A stretch of DNA of 64,000 bases from Haloferax sulfurifontis ATCC BAA-897 (GCF_000337835.1 NZ_AOLM01000017.1:1-64000); one strand, 5' to 3'; counted from the first letter of the stretch, positions 34,043 to 43,658 are shown. Numbers and translations are program-made. The notes: generated by a model from the sequence alone, not told the origin.

Positions 34043-35088
34043 GCAATCACCCCCACGATGATGGCCGTGAGAACCAGGTTGGCGAAGGAGAGTACGAGCA
34101 TCCCCTTCCAACCGATTTCGAGGAACTGATCGACGCGAAGGCGCGGCACCGCAGAGCGCGCCCACTGGGTGAACAGGAAGAACGCCCAGATTTTGATGGT
34201 GAACCAGACGAATCCGGGAAGCACCGGACCAGCCGGACCGCCGAGGAACAGGGTCGCCGCGATAGCGCCGCCGAGGAAGATGTGGATGAACTCACCGAGG
34301 TAGATGAGCACGAAGTAGACCGAGGAGTACTCGGTCTGATACCCGGCGACGATTTCGGTCGGCGCTTCGGGGATGTCGAACGGGTTGCGGCCGACCTCCG
34401 CGAGGTTCGCGATGACGAACAGCGCGAACGCGAATGGGTTGACGAACGCGAACCACGTCGGAATCGTCACGCCCGCGACCGAAAGCAGTGGTTCGGCCTG
34501 CACGGCGACGATTTCGCTCATCCGGAGCGAGCCGGCGAAGATGACGACCGAGGCCGCCGTGATGACGAGCGGAATCTCGTAGGCGATGTTGGCCGCGACG
34601 GCGCGGAGCGCGCCGATAAGCGAGAACTTGTTGTTCGATGCGTAGCCGGTCATGACGATGCCCAGCGAGGCGATAGACGCCGCGGCGAAGGCGAACGCGA
34701 GGCCGGTCTCGGGGTCGGCGAGCTGGATGCCGTTCCCCATCGGGATGACGGCGAACCCGAGCAGTGCGGAGAAGGGGATGACCATCGGCGCGAGGTCCCA
34801 CGCGGGACGGTCGACGCCCTCGGGAACGATGAGTTCCTTCGACAGGAGTCGGACCGCGTCCGTGACGATGGTCAAGAGGCCGAACGGACCGATTCGGTTG
34901 ACCGCGATGCGGTCACCGAAGGCGGCTGTAATCTTCCGCTTGGCCCACGGTCCGGCGAACGCCGTCATGATGAGCATGATGTTGGCGACGAGGAACGCGC
35001 CGACGAGTCCGCCGACGACGTCACCGAGGACGCCTTCGAGACCGAGGAGGCCGCTGACCGTGTCCGGAAGAACTGCCTGCAGACTCAT
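34039..35088 (-). CDS. nuoH: NADH-quinone oxidoreductase-like subunit H
   Basis: The protein has 349 aa with eight helices. The conserved loop PFDIPEAPTEIVAGYQTEYS near residue 240 and the glutamate-rich EIPLVI segment mark the quinone-chamber subunit. It is followed by nuoI with a four-base overlap; the nuoCD stop and its ATG share one base. Confidence 0.95.
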   Translation of the reverse strand: MSLQAVLPDTVSGLLGLEGVLGDVVGGLVGAFLVANIMLIMTAFAGPWAKRKITAAFGDRIAVNRIGPFGLLTIVTDAVRLLSKELIVPEGVDRPAWDLAPMVIPFSALLGFAVIPMGNGIQLADPETGLAFAFAAASIASLGIVMTGYASNNKFSLIGALRAVAANIAYEIPLVITAASVVIFAGSLRMSEIVAVQAEPLLSVAGVTIPTWFAFVNPFAFALFVIANLAEVGRNPFDIPEAPTEIVAGYQTEYSSVYFVLIYLGEFIHIFLGGAIAATLFLGGPAGPVLPGFVWFTIKIWAFFLFTQWARSAVPRLRVDQFLEIGWKGMLVLSFANLVLTAIIVGVIA

Positions 35089-36764
35089 TACCGGTCCACC
35101 TCTCCGAGGACGATGTCGAGACTGCCGAGCGAGGCAATCATGTCCGGGATGTACTCACCCTCGGACATCTCGGGGAGCGTCTGCAGGTTCGAGAAACACG
35201 GGCTTCGAATCTTGAAGCGGGCCGGCTTGTCCGTGCCGTCGGCGCGGATGTAGATGCCGAGTTCGCCCTTCGCGCCTTCGACGGCGCGGTAGATTTCCGT
35301 GTCCTCGTCGGGCTTGAGGGTGCGCGGAACGTTGGCCTGGATGTTCCGCTCGTCTTCGGGCCAGTCTTCGAGGAGGTCGACACACTGCTGGATGATCTTG
35401 GCCGACTCCTCGACCTCGCGCATGCGCACGAGCAGGCGCGAGAAGTTGTCGCAACCGTCCTCGACGACGACGTCCCAGTCGAGTTCGTCGTAGTAGCCGT
35501 AGGAGTCGTCGCGCCGGAGGTCGTAGTCGATGCCGGAGCCGCGGGCGACCGGGCCGGTCGCGCCGTAGCTCTTTGCGACTTCCGGCGGCAGGACGCCCGT
35601 GCCGACCGTGCGGGCCTGCAGAATCTCGTTCGAGGTGATCATGTCGTGGTACTCCTCGAGCGCCTGCGGAAGCCCGTCGAGGAAGTCACGAACCTTCTCG
35701 AAGAACTCCTCGCGGGGTTCGGGGAGGTCCCAGACGACCCCGCCGAGCCGGAAGTAGTTGAACATCATGCGCTGACCGGTGAGGTCTTCGAGGATGTTCT
35801 GGACGATTTCGCGGTCCCGCATGGCGTACATGAAGATGGCCGTGAAGTCGCCGTACACGTCCAGCGCGAACGTGCCGAGCGCGATCATGTGCGACGCGAT
35901 GCGGCACAGTTCCGCGCCCATCGTGCGGATGATCTGGGCGTACTCGGGGACTTCGATGTCCGCGAGGTCCTCCGCGGTGCGGGCGTAGGCCCACTCGTTC
36001 AGGAGGCCGGCCGAGATGTAGTCCCAGCGGTCGGGGTACGGCATAATCTGGTGCCGGTAGGTCCCCTGCTGGCACATCTGCTCTTCACAGCGGTGGAGGT
36101 AGCCGATGTCGGCGTCGAGGTCGACGACCTGCTCACCGTCGACGACGGTCTCGACGTGCAGCACGCCGTGGGTCGCCGGGTGGTGGGGACCGATGTTGAT
36201 GTACATCGTGTTGCTGTCCCCCGCGGCGCGGTGGTCCTCCTCCAGCGGGTTGGCGTGCTCGCGGAGCGTCGCTATCTGCGGGCGGTCCTGGTCGTAGTCG
36301 AGTCCGAGCGGGTGACCCTGCCACGTGTCGGGCAGGAGGATGCGACGCAGGTCCGGGTGGTCTTCGTACTGGATGCCGACGAGGTCGTACGCCTCCCGTT
36401 CGTGCCAGTCGGCCGTCCGGAACACTGGCTCGGCGGACTGACTGACCGGGTTGTCCTTCGACGTGGGCACGACGACCGAGACCTCGTCGGTCCGGTCGTC
36501 GAACTTCGTCAGGTGATAGATGGACTCGTAGCGGTCCTCGTACTCCTGTGCGGTCACACACGAGAGGTGGTCGAAGCCGGCCTCGTCGCGGAGCTTGAAC
36601 AGCGCGTCTTGGACCTCGTCGGGACGGATGACGAGGCCGGGCGCGTTCATGTGCTCTTCGCGGCCGACGACGAGGTCGCCGAGCAGGTCGGCGAGTTCGT
36701 CGCCGCGGCTGACGCCCGATTCGAGTTCCGCGGGCTCGTCGGACTGTTGTTCTTCGAGGCTCAT
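35088..36764 (-). CDS. nuoCD: NADH-quinone oxidoreductase-like subunit CD fusion
   Basis: The protein has 558 aa. The NuoC domain is N-terminal (WHEREAYDLVGIQYEDHPDLRR near 140) and the NuoD domain C-terminal (IGPHHPATHGVLHVE near 193; CEEQMCQQGTYR; the C-terminal GEVDR). The HPATHG loop forms part of the quinone-binding pocket. CD fusions are known from E. coli and some archaea. A close second copy of this gene lies at 51.6-53.3 kb but is interrupted. The stop overlaps the nuoH start. Confidence 0.94.
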   Translation of the reverse strand: MSLEEQQSDEPAELESGVSRGDELADLLGDLVVGREEHMNAPGLVIRPDEVQDALFKLRDEAGFDHLSCVTAQEYEDRYESIYHLTKFDDRTDEVSVVVPTSKDNPVSQSAEPVFRTADWHEREAYDLVGIQYEDHPDLRRILLPDTWQGHPLGLDYDQDRPQIATLREHANPLEEDHRAAGDSNTMYINIGPHHPATHGVLHVETVVDGEQVVDLDADIGYLHRCEEQMCQQGTYRHQIMPYPDRWDYISAGLLNEWAYARTAEDLADIEVPEYAQIIRTMGAELCRIASHMIALGTFALDVYGDFTAIFMYAMRDREIVQNILEDLTGQRMMFNYFRLGGVVWDLPEPREEFFEKVRDFLDGLPQALEEYHDMITSNEILQARTVGTGVLPPEVAKSYGATGPVARGSGIDYDLRRDDSYGYYDELDWDVVVEDGCDNFSRLLVRMREVEESAKIIQQCVDLLEDWPEDERNIQANVPRTLKPDEDTEIYRAVEGAKGELGIYIRADGTDKPARFKIRSPCFSNLQTLPEMSEGEYIPDMIASLGSLDIVLGEVDR

Positions 36765-37462
36765 GGCGAATCAGCCCAGTTGTACCGCATGACGAGGTCG
36801 TCTTCGTCGATCTGCGCGGCGAGTTTGTCGACGATTTCGTCGGATTCGAGGTCGCCGAACTGCTCGAGTTCGTACGGCTTGACCGTCACCGGGCTGGACT
36901 CGCCGTTCGCGATGCGCTCTTGGAGCTTCGCGATACCGTAGATGAGCGCCTCCGGGCGCGGCGGACAGCCGGGGATGTGGATGTCCACCGGGATGACCTC
37001 CTCTGCGCCCTTGATGACGTTGTAGCCCTCCTGGAACGGGCCGCCGGAAATCGTACACGACCCCATGCCGACGACGAACTTCGGTTCGGGCATCTGGTCG
37101 TAGACGCGCTTCATGCGCGGGGCGAACTTCGAGACGATCGTCCCCGGCACGATAATCACGTCGGCCTGTCGCGGCGACGCGCGCGGCACACCCGCCGCGA
37201 ACCGGTCCAAGTCGTGCTTGATCGCGTAGGTGTGCATCATCTCGATGCTGCAGCAGGCGATACCGAACTGCAACATGAACATCGAGGAGCCGCGGACCCA
37301 GTTCATGAACTTGTCGAACTTCGTGAGGATGAACGGTGACGAGCCGAACGCCTCCCGAAGCTTCGAGTTGAACCGGTCGTCAGCCCCCGCCATGCGGGCG
37401 TCGCGGGTCTCGGTCTGTACCTGTGTATCGTCCGTGACGAATGGCTTCTGTTCGCTACTCAT
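36761..37462 (-). CDS. nuoB: NADH-quinone oxidoreductase-like subunit B
   Basis: The protein has 233 aa. The cluster N2 ligands are present: GIACCSIEMM (about residue 64) and the later VGMGSCTISGGPF and PGCPPRPEALIYGI. The N-terminal 40 residues are an extension beyond bacterial NuoB. It overlaps nuoCD and nuoA by four bases each. Confidence 0.95.
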   Translation of the reverse strand: MSSEQKPFVTDDTQVQTETRDARMAGADDRFNSKLREAFGSSPFILTKFDKFMNWVRGSSMFMLQFGIACCSIEMMHTYAIKHDLDRFAAGVPRASPRQADVIIVPGTIVSKFAPRMKRVYDQMPEPKFVVGMGSCTISGGPFQEGYNVIKGAEEVIPVDIHIPGCPPRPEALIYGIAKLQERIANGESSPVTVKPYELEQFGDLESDEIVDKLAAQIDEDDLVMRYNWADSP

Positions 37463-37875
37463 GCATCTTGTCTCTCTGTCTTACGACGACTTGCCTGCGG
37501 GCTTTTGACCCACTTGACAGCGCCGTTGCGCCACGCCCAGACGAGGCCGACGACGAGGACGCCGATGAAAACGAGCATCGGCGTCAGAATCGTCGCCAGC
37601 GACGCGCCCTGTTCGAGGGCCGAGCGGTAAATGACCGTCCAGGGGAAAATCAGGACGGTCTCGATGTCGAACACGAGGAACAGCAGCGCGACCATGTAGT
37701 ACTGAATGTTAAACTGGACGCGCGCCGTGCCTGTCGGCACCTCACCACTCTCGTACGTGGCACTCTTTCCTTGTTCCGGTACGCTTGGGCGAAGCAGCGC
37801 CGACACCGCCATCATCGCGAGCGGTATGCCGACACCAACCAGCCCCATCGCACCGATTGCAATCCAATCACTCAT
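37459..37875 (-). CDS. nuoA: NADH-quinone oxidoreductase-like subunit A
   Basis: The protein has 138 aa with three helices and the conserved acidic/FDIE segment (VALLFLVFDIETVLIFPW) of NuoA. It is the first gene of the operon, which runs nuoA-B-CD-H-I-J1-J2-K-L-M-N without the NADH-dehydrogenase module (nuoE, F, G). A GGGAG ribosome-binding site lies 8 nt upstream of the ATG, and TATAAA at 37917-37922 provides a promoter with a short leader. Confidence 0.94.
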   Translation of the reverse strand: MSDWIAIGAMGLVGVGIPLAMMAVSALLRPSVPEQGKSATYESGEVPTGTARVQFNIQYYMVALLFLVFDIETVLIFPWTVIYRSALEQGASLATILTPMLVFIGVLVVGLVWAWRNGAVKWVKSPQASRRKTERQDA

Positions 37876-37883
37876 GCCGTGTC

Positions 37884-37888
37884 TCCCT
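37884..37888 (-). promoter_or_regulatory. Shine-Dalgarno of nuoA
   Basis: GGGAG on the minus strand ends 8 nt before the nuoA ATG. It shows that the nuo transcript has a leader, unlike many genes of this window. Confidence 0.45.
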
Positions 37889-37916
37889 GACGTGCGGCGG
37901 TTAGAAGCGCTCCCCT

Positions 37917-37922
37917 ATAAAC
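37917..37922 (-). promoter_or_regulatory. TATA element of the nuo operon
   Basis: On the minus strand the stretch TTTATA (plus-strand TATAAA) lies 42-47 nt before the nuoA ATG. Transcription would start about 16-20 nt before the ATG, leaving room for the GGGAG at 37884-37888. Confidence 0.5.
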
Positions 37923-37985
37923 ATTGATTTGTGTGTTTCGGGCGCGAGAGGGCTTCTATTTGGAAAATACGCGAGAGACGCCCGG

Positions 37986-38005
37986 AACCCCGCGCGGGCG
38001 GGGTT
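37986..38005 (-). terminator. Hairpin downstream of purE
   Basis: AACCCCGC-GCGG-GCGGGGTT forms a perfect 8-bp stem with a four-base loop in the 199-nt gap between the purE stop (38075) and the nuoA start. A run of T residues (TTTTTTCGTC on the minus strand near 38035) lies between purE and the hairpin. Either element may end the purE transcript. Confidence 0.4.
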
Positions 38006-38074
38006 TCGACGCCGGTAGCGACCCCTGCTGACGAAAAAACGACCGCGCGGCAACGGGTGGCGAGACGCGCCCCG

Positions 38075-38686
38075 CTACCGCGACTCGCGGAAGCCGGCGA
38101 CCCCGAGGTCGTGGAGCGCGGCCGAGGTCTCGGCCACGTCGGAAACGAGTTCTTCGTGGTAGTCGACGAGTCGGTCTTCGAGTTCGGGGTGGCCGCGGGA
38201 GAGCGCCTGTACCGCCGACAGCGCCGCGTTGAACGACTTACCGGCGTCGACCGCGACGATGGGCGCGCCCGTCGGCATCCCGATGACCGAGTCGACCGAC
38301 TTCTCCTGGACGGGGACGCCGACGACCGGAATCGGGTACGCGATGGAGGCGGTCATGTTCGGCAGGTCCGCGGACTTGCCGCCCGCGCCGGCGATGATGA
38401 CCTCGACGCCGCGGTCGCGCGCGGTGTCGCCGTAGGCGTACATCAGGTCCGGCGTCCGGTGCGCGGAGACGACGTACGTCTCGTAGGTGAATCGCTCCTC
38501 GGGCGGCGCGTCGAAGTCCGTCTGCTCGCCGAACCCGAGCGTGTCCAGCGCCTCGTGCGCGCCGGACATCACGTCGAGGTCGGAGTCAGACCCCATGATG
38601 ATGCCCACGTCGGGCGTCGTCTCGGGGTCGCGGTCGGCGTCGGCCTGTGCGTGCAGTTCGTCGATGAGGTCCCGTTCTGTCGTCAT
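38075..38686 (-). CDS. purE: N5-carboxyaminoimidazole ribonucleotide mutase
   Basis: The protein has 203 aa. The PurE signature IIMGSDSDLDVM is near residue 30 and VVSAHRTPDLM near 75, with AGAGGKSADLPNMTAS near 98; these form the active site and the class I catalytic His. It rearranges N5-CAIR into CAIR in purine synthesis. The first 25 residues form a short acidic extension. It follows purK by 30 nt and is probably in one transcript. Confidence 0.93.
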   Translation of the reverse strand: MTTERDLIDELHAQADADRDPETTPDVGIIMGSDSDLDVMSGAHEALDTLGFGEQTDFDAPPEERFTYETYVVSAHRTPDLMYAYGDTARDRGVEVIIAGAGGKSADLPNMTASIAYPIPVVGVPVQEKSVDSVIGMPTGAPIVAVDAGKSFNAALSAVQALSRGHPELEDRLVDYHEELVSDVAETSAALHDLGVAGFRESR

Positions 38687-38716
38687 AGGTCCAGTAGTGT
38701 CGTGATCGGTCGTCGG

Positions 38717-39865
38717 TCAGTCGAAGTGCAGTCCGTCGCGGAGCTCGCGTGCGCGTGCGAGAAGGGTTTCGAGGGCGGCGTCATCGTCGCCGACGGCGGT
38801 GAGGTGGCCCATCTTTCGCAGGGGCCGAACCTCGTCTTTGCCGTACCAGTGCAGCGAGACGCCGGATTCGGCGAGGGCGTCGTCGAGACCGCCGAGTCGC
38901 GCTGGCTGGCTCTCGTCGACCGTGCCGAGGACGTTCGCCATCACGGTGGGCGACCGGCGGGTCGTCGCGCCGAGGGGCCACCCGAGGACGGCGCGGACGT
39001 GCTGTTCGAACTGCGAGGAGAGCGCGCCCTCGATGGTCCAGTGGCCGGAGTTGTGCGGGCGCGGGGCGACCTCGTTGACGAGCACGTCGCCGTCCGGTGT
39101 CTCGAACAGTTCGATGCCGAAGACGCCGCGGCCTGGCAGATGCGAGAGCACCTCGCGGGCGACGCGGTCGGCCTCCTCGCGCACCGCGTCTGTGGTCCGC
39201 GCCGGGACGACGGTCTCGCGGAGAATCTCCTCCTCGTGGACGTTCTCGCCCACGGGGAACGTCCGAATCTCGTCTTCGCCGCGGACGCCGATGACAGAGA
39301 GTTCGCGCTCGAAGTCGACGAACGCCTCGGCCATCGCCGGGCCGCCGACCTCCTCGATGGCGGCCTCGGCGTCGTCGGGGTCGGTCACGGGAACGTTCCC
39401 GCGGCCGTCGTAGCCGCCGGTCCGGGCTTTCAGCATAACCGAGCCGAACTCGTCGAGCGCGTCGCGGAGGTCGGCCGCGTCGTCGACGCGGTGGAACGGC
39501 GGAATCGGGATGCCCGCCTCGCCGAAGGTGTCCTTCTGGACCAGTTTGTCCTCGATGGTCCGGAGCGCGTCGGGCGAGGGGTGGACCGCGATTCCCTCCT
39601 CGGCGGCCAGCTCGTCGAGCAGGTCGGGGTCGGCGAGCTCGATTTCGAACGTCAGCGCGTCGGCCCGCGCGGCGAGTTCCGCCATCGCCTCGGGGTCGTC
39701 GAAGTCGCCGACGATCTGGTCGGCGACGGCCGACGCCGGGCAGTCGGGTGTCGGGTCGAGCACGACGATGTCGACGCCGAGCGGTGCGGCGGCCTCGCCG
39801 AGCATGCGCCCGAGCTGGCCCCCACCGACGACGCCGAGCGTGGGTCCGGGTACGGTGACGGTCAC
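38717..39865 (-). CDS. purK: 5-(carboxyamino)imidazole ribonucleotide synthase
   Basis: The protein has 382 aa. The dinucleotide/ATP-grasp PurK signature GPTLGVVGGGQLGRMLGEAA opens the protein, with VNEVAPRPHNSGHWTIEGALSSQFEQH near 280 as the catalytic metal/ATP segment. It makes N5-CAIR from AIR, bicarbonate and ATP, feeding PurE. The GTG at 39865 is chosen because TTTATG at 39890-39896 lies 25-31 nt before it. Alternative ATG starts exist at 39892 and 39925, and another AT-rich element (TTTTATC near 39936) precedes the latter, so the start is not certain. Confidence 0.9.
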   Translation of the reverse strand: MTVTVPGPTLGVVGGGQLGRMLGEAAAPLGVDIVVLDPTPDCPASAVADQIVGDFDDPEAMAELAARADALTFEIELADPDLLDELAAEEGIAVHPSPDALRTIEDKLVQKDTFGEAGIPIPPFHRVDDAADLRDALDEFGSVMLKARTGGYDGRGNVPVTDPDDAEAAIEEVGGPAMAEAFVDFERELSVIGVRGEDEIRTFPVGENVHEEEILRETVVPARTTDAVREEADRVAREVLSHLPGRGVFGIELFETPDGDVLVNEVAPRPHNSGHWTIEGALSSQFEQHVRAVLGWPLGATTRRSPTVMANVLGTVDESQPARLGGLDDALAESGVSLHWYGKDEVRPLRKMGHLTAVGDDDAALETLLARARELRDGLHFD

Positions 39866-39889
39866 AGTCGCGGATTCAGTACGTCGGTG

Positions 39890-39896
39890 CATAAAC
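39890..39896 (-). promoter_or_regulatory. TATA element of purK
   Basis: TTTATG on the minus strand lies about 27 nt before the GTG start at 39865. Confidence 0.45.
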
Positions 39897-40034
39897 GTTG
39901 CCACATTCGGTGTCCAGATGTGCATGAGCGTGGATAAAATAGGACAGAATCGACGCCGACCGCGCCGGACGCTCGCGGCGCTCACCCCGGTCGAACGCGA
40001 GAAAAACCGGAGCGGTCGAACGTCCCGACCGGCG

Positions 40035-41783
40035 TCAGCCCCGCGTCTCGTTCGCGGCGGCGAGGGCGTCCTCGTCGATGAAGACGACCACGTCCTCGCT
40101 CCAGAGCTTGAAGGCGTGCTGGCGCGCGACGTAGCCGTCGAGTTCGGATTCGAGTTCGGCGCGGTCCCACTCGTAGGCGACGACGACCGGCGGCGCGTCG
40201 GCGGTCACCTCGGAGACGTTCGCGTCGGGCGCGCTACTGGTTCGCTCGACGTCCGCGCCCTCGAAGTACCACGGGAGCGGGAGGCGGCTGTGCCACGACG
40301 GCCCGCCGAGGGGGTCCGACTCGTTTGCGACGTAGAAGTGGGTCTCGTCGCTGTCCGGCGGGCGTGTGCCGTACAGGAGCACGTCGGTGCCGTCGTTGGC
40401 GGCCGACACGCGTGCCACGTCGTCGAGGGTGGCCTTGAGGTCGTTTTCGGGTTGGGCCCACTGGAGCACCTCGCTGTCGTCGTCGGTCGAGGCGTTCCAG
40501 TAGTCGACGTTCGCGGCCGCGACGCCGCCGACCGAGGCGACGAGGACGAGCGCCGCGAGACCGACGCCGACCGCGTCTTTACTGTCGAGCGCCCGCGCGC
40601 CGGAGCGGAAGACGAACGCCGCGCCGACCGCGGCGGGAATCGCGAGCGGGACGACAGCGTGGACGACGACCCACGGCGCTTGGATGTCGGTCGCCAGCGG
40701 GTAGCCGAAGATGCTCACGACGCCCCAGTAGGTGGCGAAGGCGACGAGCCACCGGATTCGACCGGCGACGACGCCGTAGCGGTCCACGACGACGCCGACG
40801 AGCGCGAAGACGATGAGCACCGGCGCGCCGTAGACGAACGTTTCGAGGAAGTCCTTCAGATACGGGAGGTACTCGTGAGACTGGTGGCTCCCGCCGAGCC
40901 AACTGCCGACCATCTCGGAGGCCGCGCCGACGGTCCCGGCTTCGAGCACCGGGAGCATCGGGACGGAGCCGCCGAGCGCGTTCCAGAGGCCGGGCCGCGG
41001 CGCGTAGAAGAAGACGAAGACGACGAGGAACGCGAGCAGGCCGCCGAGGACGCCCGCGGCGTAGCGAACCGCGCCGTAGCCGAGACTGCCGGCCCCGCGT
41101 GCGCGGAGTCGGTCGCGGAGGCTCGCCGGCAACTCCGAAAAGAGGATGTCGCGGGCTGACTCGCCGGCCGAGGTGCGGGCGAGCAGTCGGTGGTCGAACA
41201 CGAGGAACGCCGCCCCGAGGAAACACGCGAGGTAGACGACGTAGTTCTCCTTCGTCGCCGACCCGGTCGCAAAGGAGACGCCCGCGGGGATGAGGTACGC
41301 GAGGCGGCCGGTGTCGTACGCGCGGACGACGAAGCCGAGCGCGACGAACGAGAAGGCGGCCACGAGCACGTCGTTGCGCATGAACCGCGAGTAGTAGACC
41401 AAAATCGGGTTCGCCGCGAGGAAGACCGCGAGCGCGACCATCTCGTCGCGGCGGAGGTGCTCGCGGAACAGCCAGACCGAAAGCGGGAGCAGGCCGCCGA
41501 CGAGCGCCACCGGGAGCCGAGCCGTGAAGTCCGCCGCCGGCAGGACCGCAAAGAGGTAGTCGTTGACGACGGGGAGAAACGGGCCGTGGATGATGGGCCG
41601 GTAGGAGAACTCGCCGGTCTCGTGATAGCGCAGAATCCAGTAGCCGACGCGGCCTTCGTCCCAGTGGAAGATGCGACCGCCGAGGTCGACGAGGCGGACG
41701 AGGAGGGCGAGGGCCGCCACGCCGAGAATCGCCAGGAGGGCGCGGGACCGAGCGACCGTCTCGGTCCCACTGTCAGTACTCAT
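40035..41783 (-). CDS. Membrane glycosyltransferase, Agl23-like (TIGR03663 type)
   Basis: The protein has 582 aa with about ten helices. The N-terminus has the GT-C motif IFHWDEGRVGYWILRYHETGEF near 40-60, with the acidic pair typical of dolichol-phosphate-dependent glycosyltransferases, followed by hydrophobic segments with TGSATKENYVVYL near 180. Relatives are described as flippase-activity-associated protein Agl23 in archaeal glycosylation. A C-terminal soluble domain starts near 430. The ATG at 41783 is preferred to one eight codons upstream because the N-terminus then begins close to the first helix. Confidence 0.72.
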   Translation of the reverse strand: MSTDSGTETVARSRALLAILGVAALALLVRLVDLGGRIFHWDEGRVGYWILRYHETGEFSYRPIIHGPFLPVVNDYLFAVLPAADFTARLPVALVGGLLPLSVWLFREHLRRDEMVALAVFLAANPILVYYSRFMRNDVLVAAFSFVALGFVVRAYDTGRLAYLIPAGVSFATGSATKENYVVYLACFLGAAFLVFDHRLLARTSAGESARDILFSELPASLRDRLRARGAGSLGYGAVRYAAGVLGGLLAFLVVFVFFYAPRPGLWNALGGSVPMLPVLEAGTVGAASEMVGSWLGGSHQSHEYLPYLKDFLETFVYGAPVLIVFALVGVVVDRYGVVAGRIRWLVAFATYWGVVSIFGYPLATDIQAPWVVVHAVVPLAIPAAVGAAFVFRSGARALDSKDAVGVGLAALVLVASVGGVAAANVDYWNASTDDDSEVLQWAQPENDLKATLDDVARVSAANDGTDVLLYGTRPPDSDETHFYVANESDPLGGPSWHSRLPLPWYFEGADVERTSSAPDANVSEVTADAPPVVVAYEWDRAELESELDGYVARQHAFKLWSEDVVVFIDEDALAAANETRG

Positions 41784-41890
41784 GCCCACCCATCGCGACG
41801 CCGACAATACAACTTTTGTGCTTGGTCGTCGCCGGGACCAAATTCGGTCGGTGTCGGTAGTTCTTTTATCCGAGACGGGAAGGGTCGGCC

Positions 41891-42295
41891 ATGGTCTCTC
41901 TCGGACTCGTCGTGGCCCGATTCAACTCGTCGGTCACGGAGCAGATGGAGGAGGCGGCCCGCGACGCGGCCGCCGAGCGCGACGCGGAGGTCGTCGAAAC
42001 GATTCAGGTCCCCGGGGCGTACGACTCGCCGCTCGCGGCCGACCGACTCGCCCGCCGCGACGACGTCGACGCCGTCGCGGTCGTCGGCGCAATCGTCACC
42101 GGCGACACCGACCACGACCGCGTCATCGCCGACGCGACCGCGAAGTCGCTGACGGAGGTCTCGCTGGACCGCGACAAACCCGTCTCCTTCGGCGTCTCCG
42201 GCCCCGGCATGAGCGGCGCTGAAGCGCGCGAACGCGTCAGCAAAGGTGCGGAAGCGGTTTACGCCGCGACCGATATGGTGGAGGCGTTGGCATGA
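41891..42295 (+). CDS. ribH: 6,7-dimethyl-8-ribityllumazine synthase
   Basis: The protein has 134 aa. The signatures VVARFNSSVTEQM, VPGAYDSPLAADRL (usually PGAxExP) and VVGAIVTGDTDHDRVIAD are present, giving the lumazine synthase fold. It condenses the ribityl-aminouracil with dihydroxybutanone phosphate, the penultimate step of riboflavin synthesis. The stop overlaps the ATG of the next gene (ATGA), so the two are cotranscribed. Confidence 0.92.
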   Translation: MVSLGLVVARFNSSVTEQMEEAARDAAAERDAEVVETIQVPGAYDSPLAADRLARRDDVDAVAVVGAIVTGDTDHDRVIADATAKSLTEVSLDRDKPVSFGVSGPGMSGAEARERVSKGAEAVYAATDMVEALA

Positions 42296-43446
42296 ACTTC
42301 GATTTCAGCGACCGAGTCGGCCGCGTCGAACCGAGCGCGACGCTCGCCATCTCGAACCTCGCGAGCGAACTGGAAGCGCAGGGCGAAGACGTCGTCGACC
42401 TCTCGGTCGGCGCGCCGGACTTCCCGACCCCGGACAACATCACGCAGGCGGCGAAGGACGCCCTCGACGCGGGACACACGAGCTACACCTCGTCGAACGG
42501 GATTCCGGAACTCAAGGAAGCCATCGCGGCGAAGCTCCGCGGCAACGGCGTCGACGCCGAGGCCGACGAGGTCATCGTCACGCCCGGCGGCAAGCAGGCG
42601 CTGTTCGAGACGTTCCAGACGCTCGTCGACGACGGCGACGAGGTCGTGCTCCTCGACCCCGCGTGGGTCTCCTACGAGGCGATGGTCAAACTCGCCGGCG
42701 GCACGCTCAGCCGCGTCGACCTCGCCCAGCACGACTTCAAGCTCGAACCCGCGCTCGACGAACTCGGCGAAACGGTCTCCGACGAGACGAAGCTCCTCGT
42801 CGTCAACTCCCCGTCGAACCCGACCGGCGGCGTGTTCTCCGACGCGGCGCTCGAAGGCGTCCGCGACCTCGCGGTCGAGCACGACTTCGCCGTCATCTCC
42901 GACGAGATTTACGAGCGCATCGTCTACGACGGCTTCGAGCACACCTCGCTCGGCTCCCTCGACGGGATGGAAGACCGCACCATCACCATCAACGGCTTCT
43001 CGAAGGCGTTCTCGATGACCGGCTGGCGGCTCGGCTACCTCCACGCCCCGTCGGACCTCATCGCGCAGGCCGGCAAGCTCCACTCGCATTCGGTCTCCTG
43101 TGCCGTGAACTTCGTCCAGCACGCCGGCGTCGAGGCGCTCTCGGAGCGCACCAACGACTCCGTCGAGGAGATGCGCCAGGCGTTCGAGACCCGCCGCGAC
43201 ATGCTCGTGGACCTCCTCGCCGAACACGACGTCGACGTGGCCGTCCCGAAGGGCGCGTTCTACATGATGCTCCCCGTCGACGACGACGACCAGGCGTGGT
43301 GCGAGGGCGCGATTCAGGACGCGAAGGTGGCGACCGTCCCCGGAAGCGCCTTCAACGCGCCGGGCTACGCCCGAATCTCGTACGCCGCGAGCGAAGAGCG
43401 ACTCCGCGAGGCCGTCGAGCGGCTCGCCGAGCACGACTACATCTGA
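42292..43446 (+). CDS. PLP-dependent aminotransferase, aspartate/aromatic class I
   Basis: The protein has 384 aa. The PLP lysine lies in INGFSKAFSMTGWRLGY near residue 235, with NSPSNPTGGVF near 178 and SDEIYERIVYDG near 200; the substrate-arginine is in YARISYAASEERLREA. The family transaminates aspartate or aromatic residues with 2-oxoglutarate. Its four-base overlap with ribH suggests coupled expression although the pathways differ. Confidence 0.9.
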   Translation: MNFDFSDRVGRVEPSATLAISNLASELEAQGEDVVDLSVGAPDFPTPDNITQAAKDALDAGHTSYTSSNGIPELKEAIAAKLRGNGVDAEADEVIVTPGGKQALFETFQTLVDDGDEVVLLDPAWVSYEAMVKLAGGTLSRVDLAQHDFKLEPALDELGETVSDETKLLVVNSPSNPTGGVFSDAALEGVRDLAVEHDFAVISDEIYERIVYDGFEHTSLGSLDGMEDRTITINGFSKAFSMTGWRLGYLHAPSDLIAQAGKLHSHSVSCAVNFVQHAGVEALSERTNDSVEEMRQAFETRRDMLVDLLAEHDVDVAVPKGAFYMMLPVDDDDQAWCEGAIQDAKVATVPGSAFNAPGYARISYAASEERLREAVERLAEHDYI

Positions 43447-43622
43447 GCCCCCCGCGGCGACCCGGTTTTTGCGGCGGCGTCTCGAACGGCACCCGAACCG
43501 TGACTGTCGGTTGAACTGTATGCTAGCGACGAACGTAATTTTTGCTGTCGTGTCGTTGGTTAGATTTATGTTTGTGACCTTCCATGTAGCATTCATACAT
43601 ACCGCGTTCCGGGTGGGTTTTC

Positions 43623-43637
43623 CGCGGATTAACCGCG
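43623..43637 (+). promoter_or_regulatory. Perfect dyad overlapping the pilin TATA element
   Basis: CGCGG-ATTAA-CCGCG is a 15-bp inverted repeat with TTAA in the middle; the ATTAAC centre is 27-31 nt before the ATG at 43659 and serves as the TATA element. The arrangement looks like an operator that would occlude TBP binding. Confidence 0.45.
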
Positions 43638-43658
43638 TATGTATACGATAAACAACTC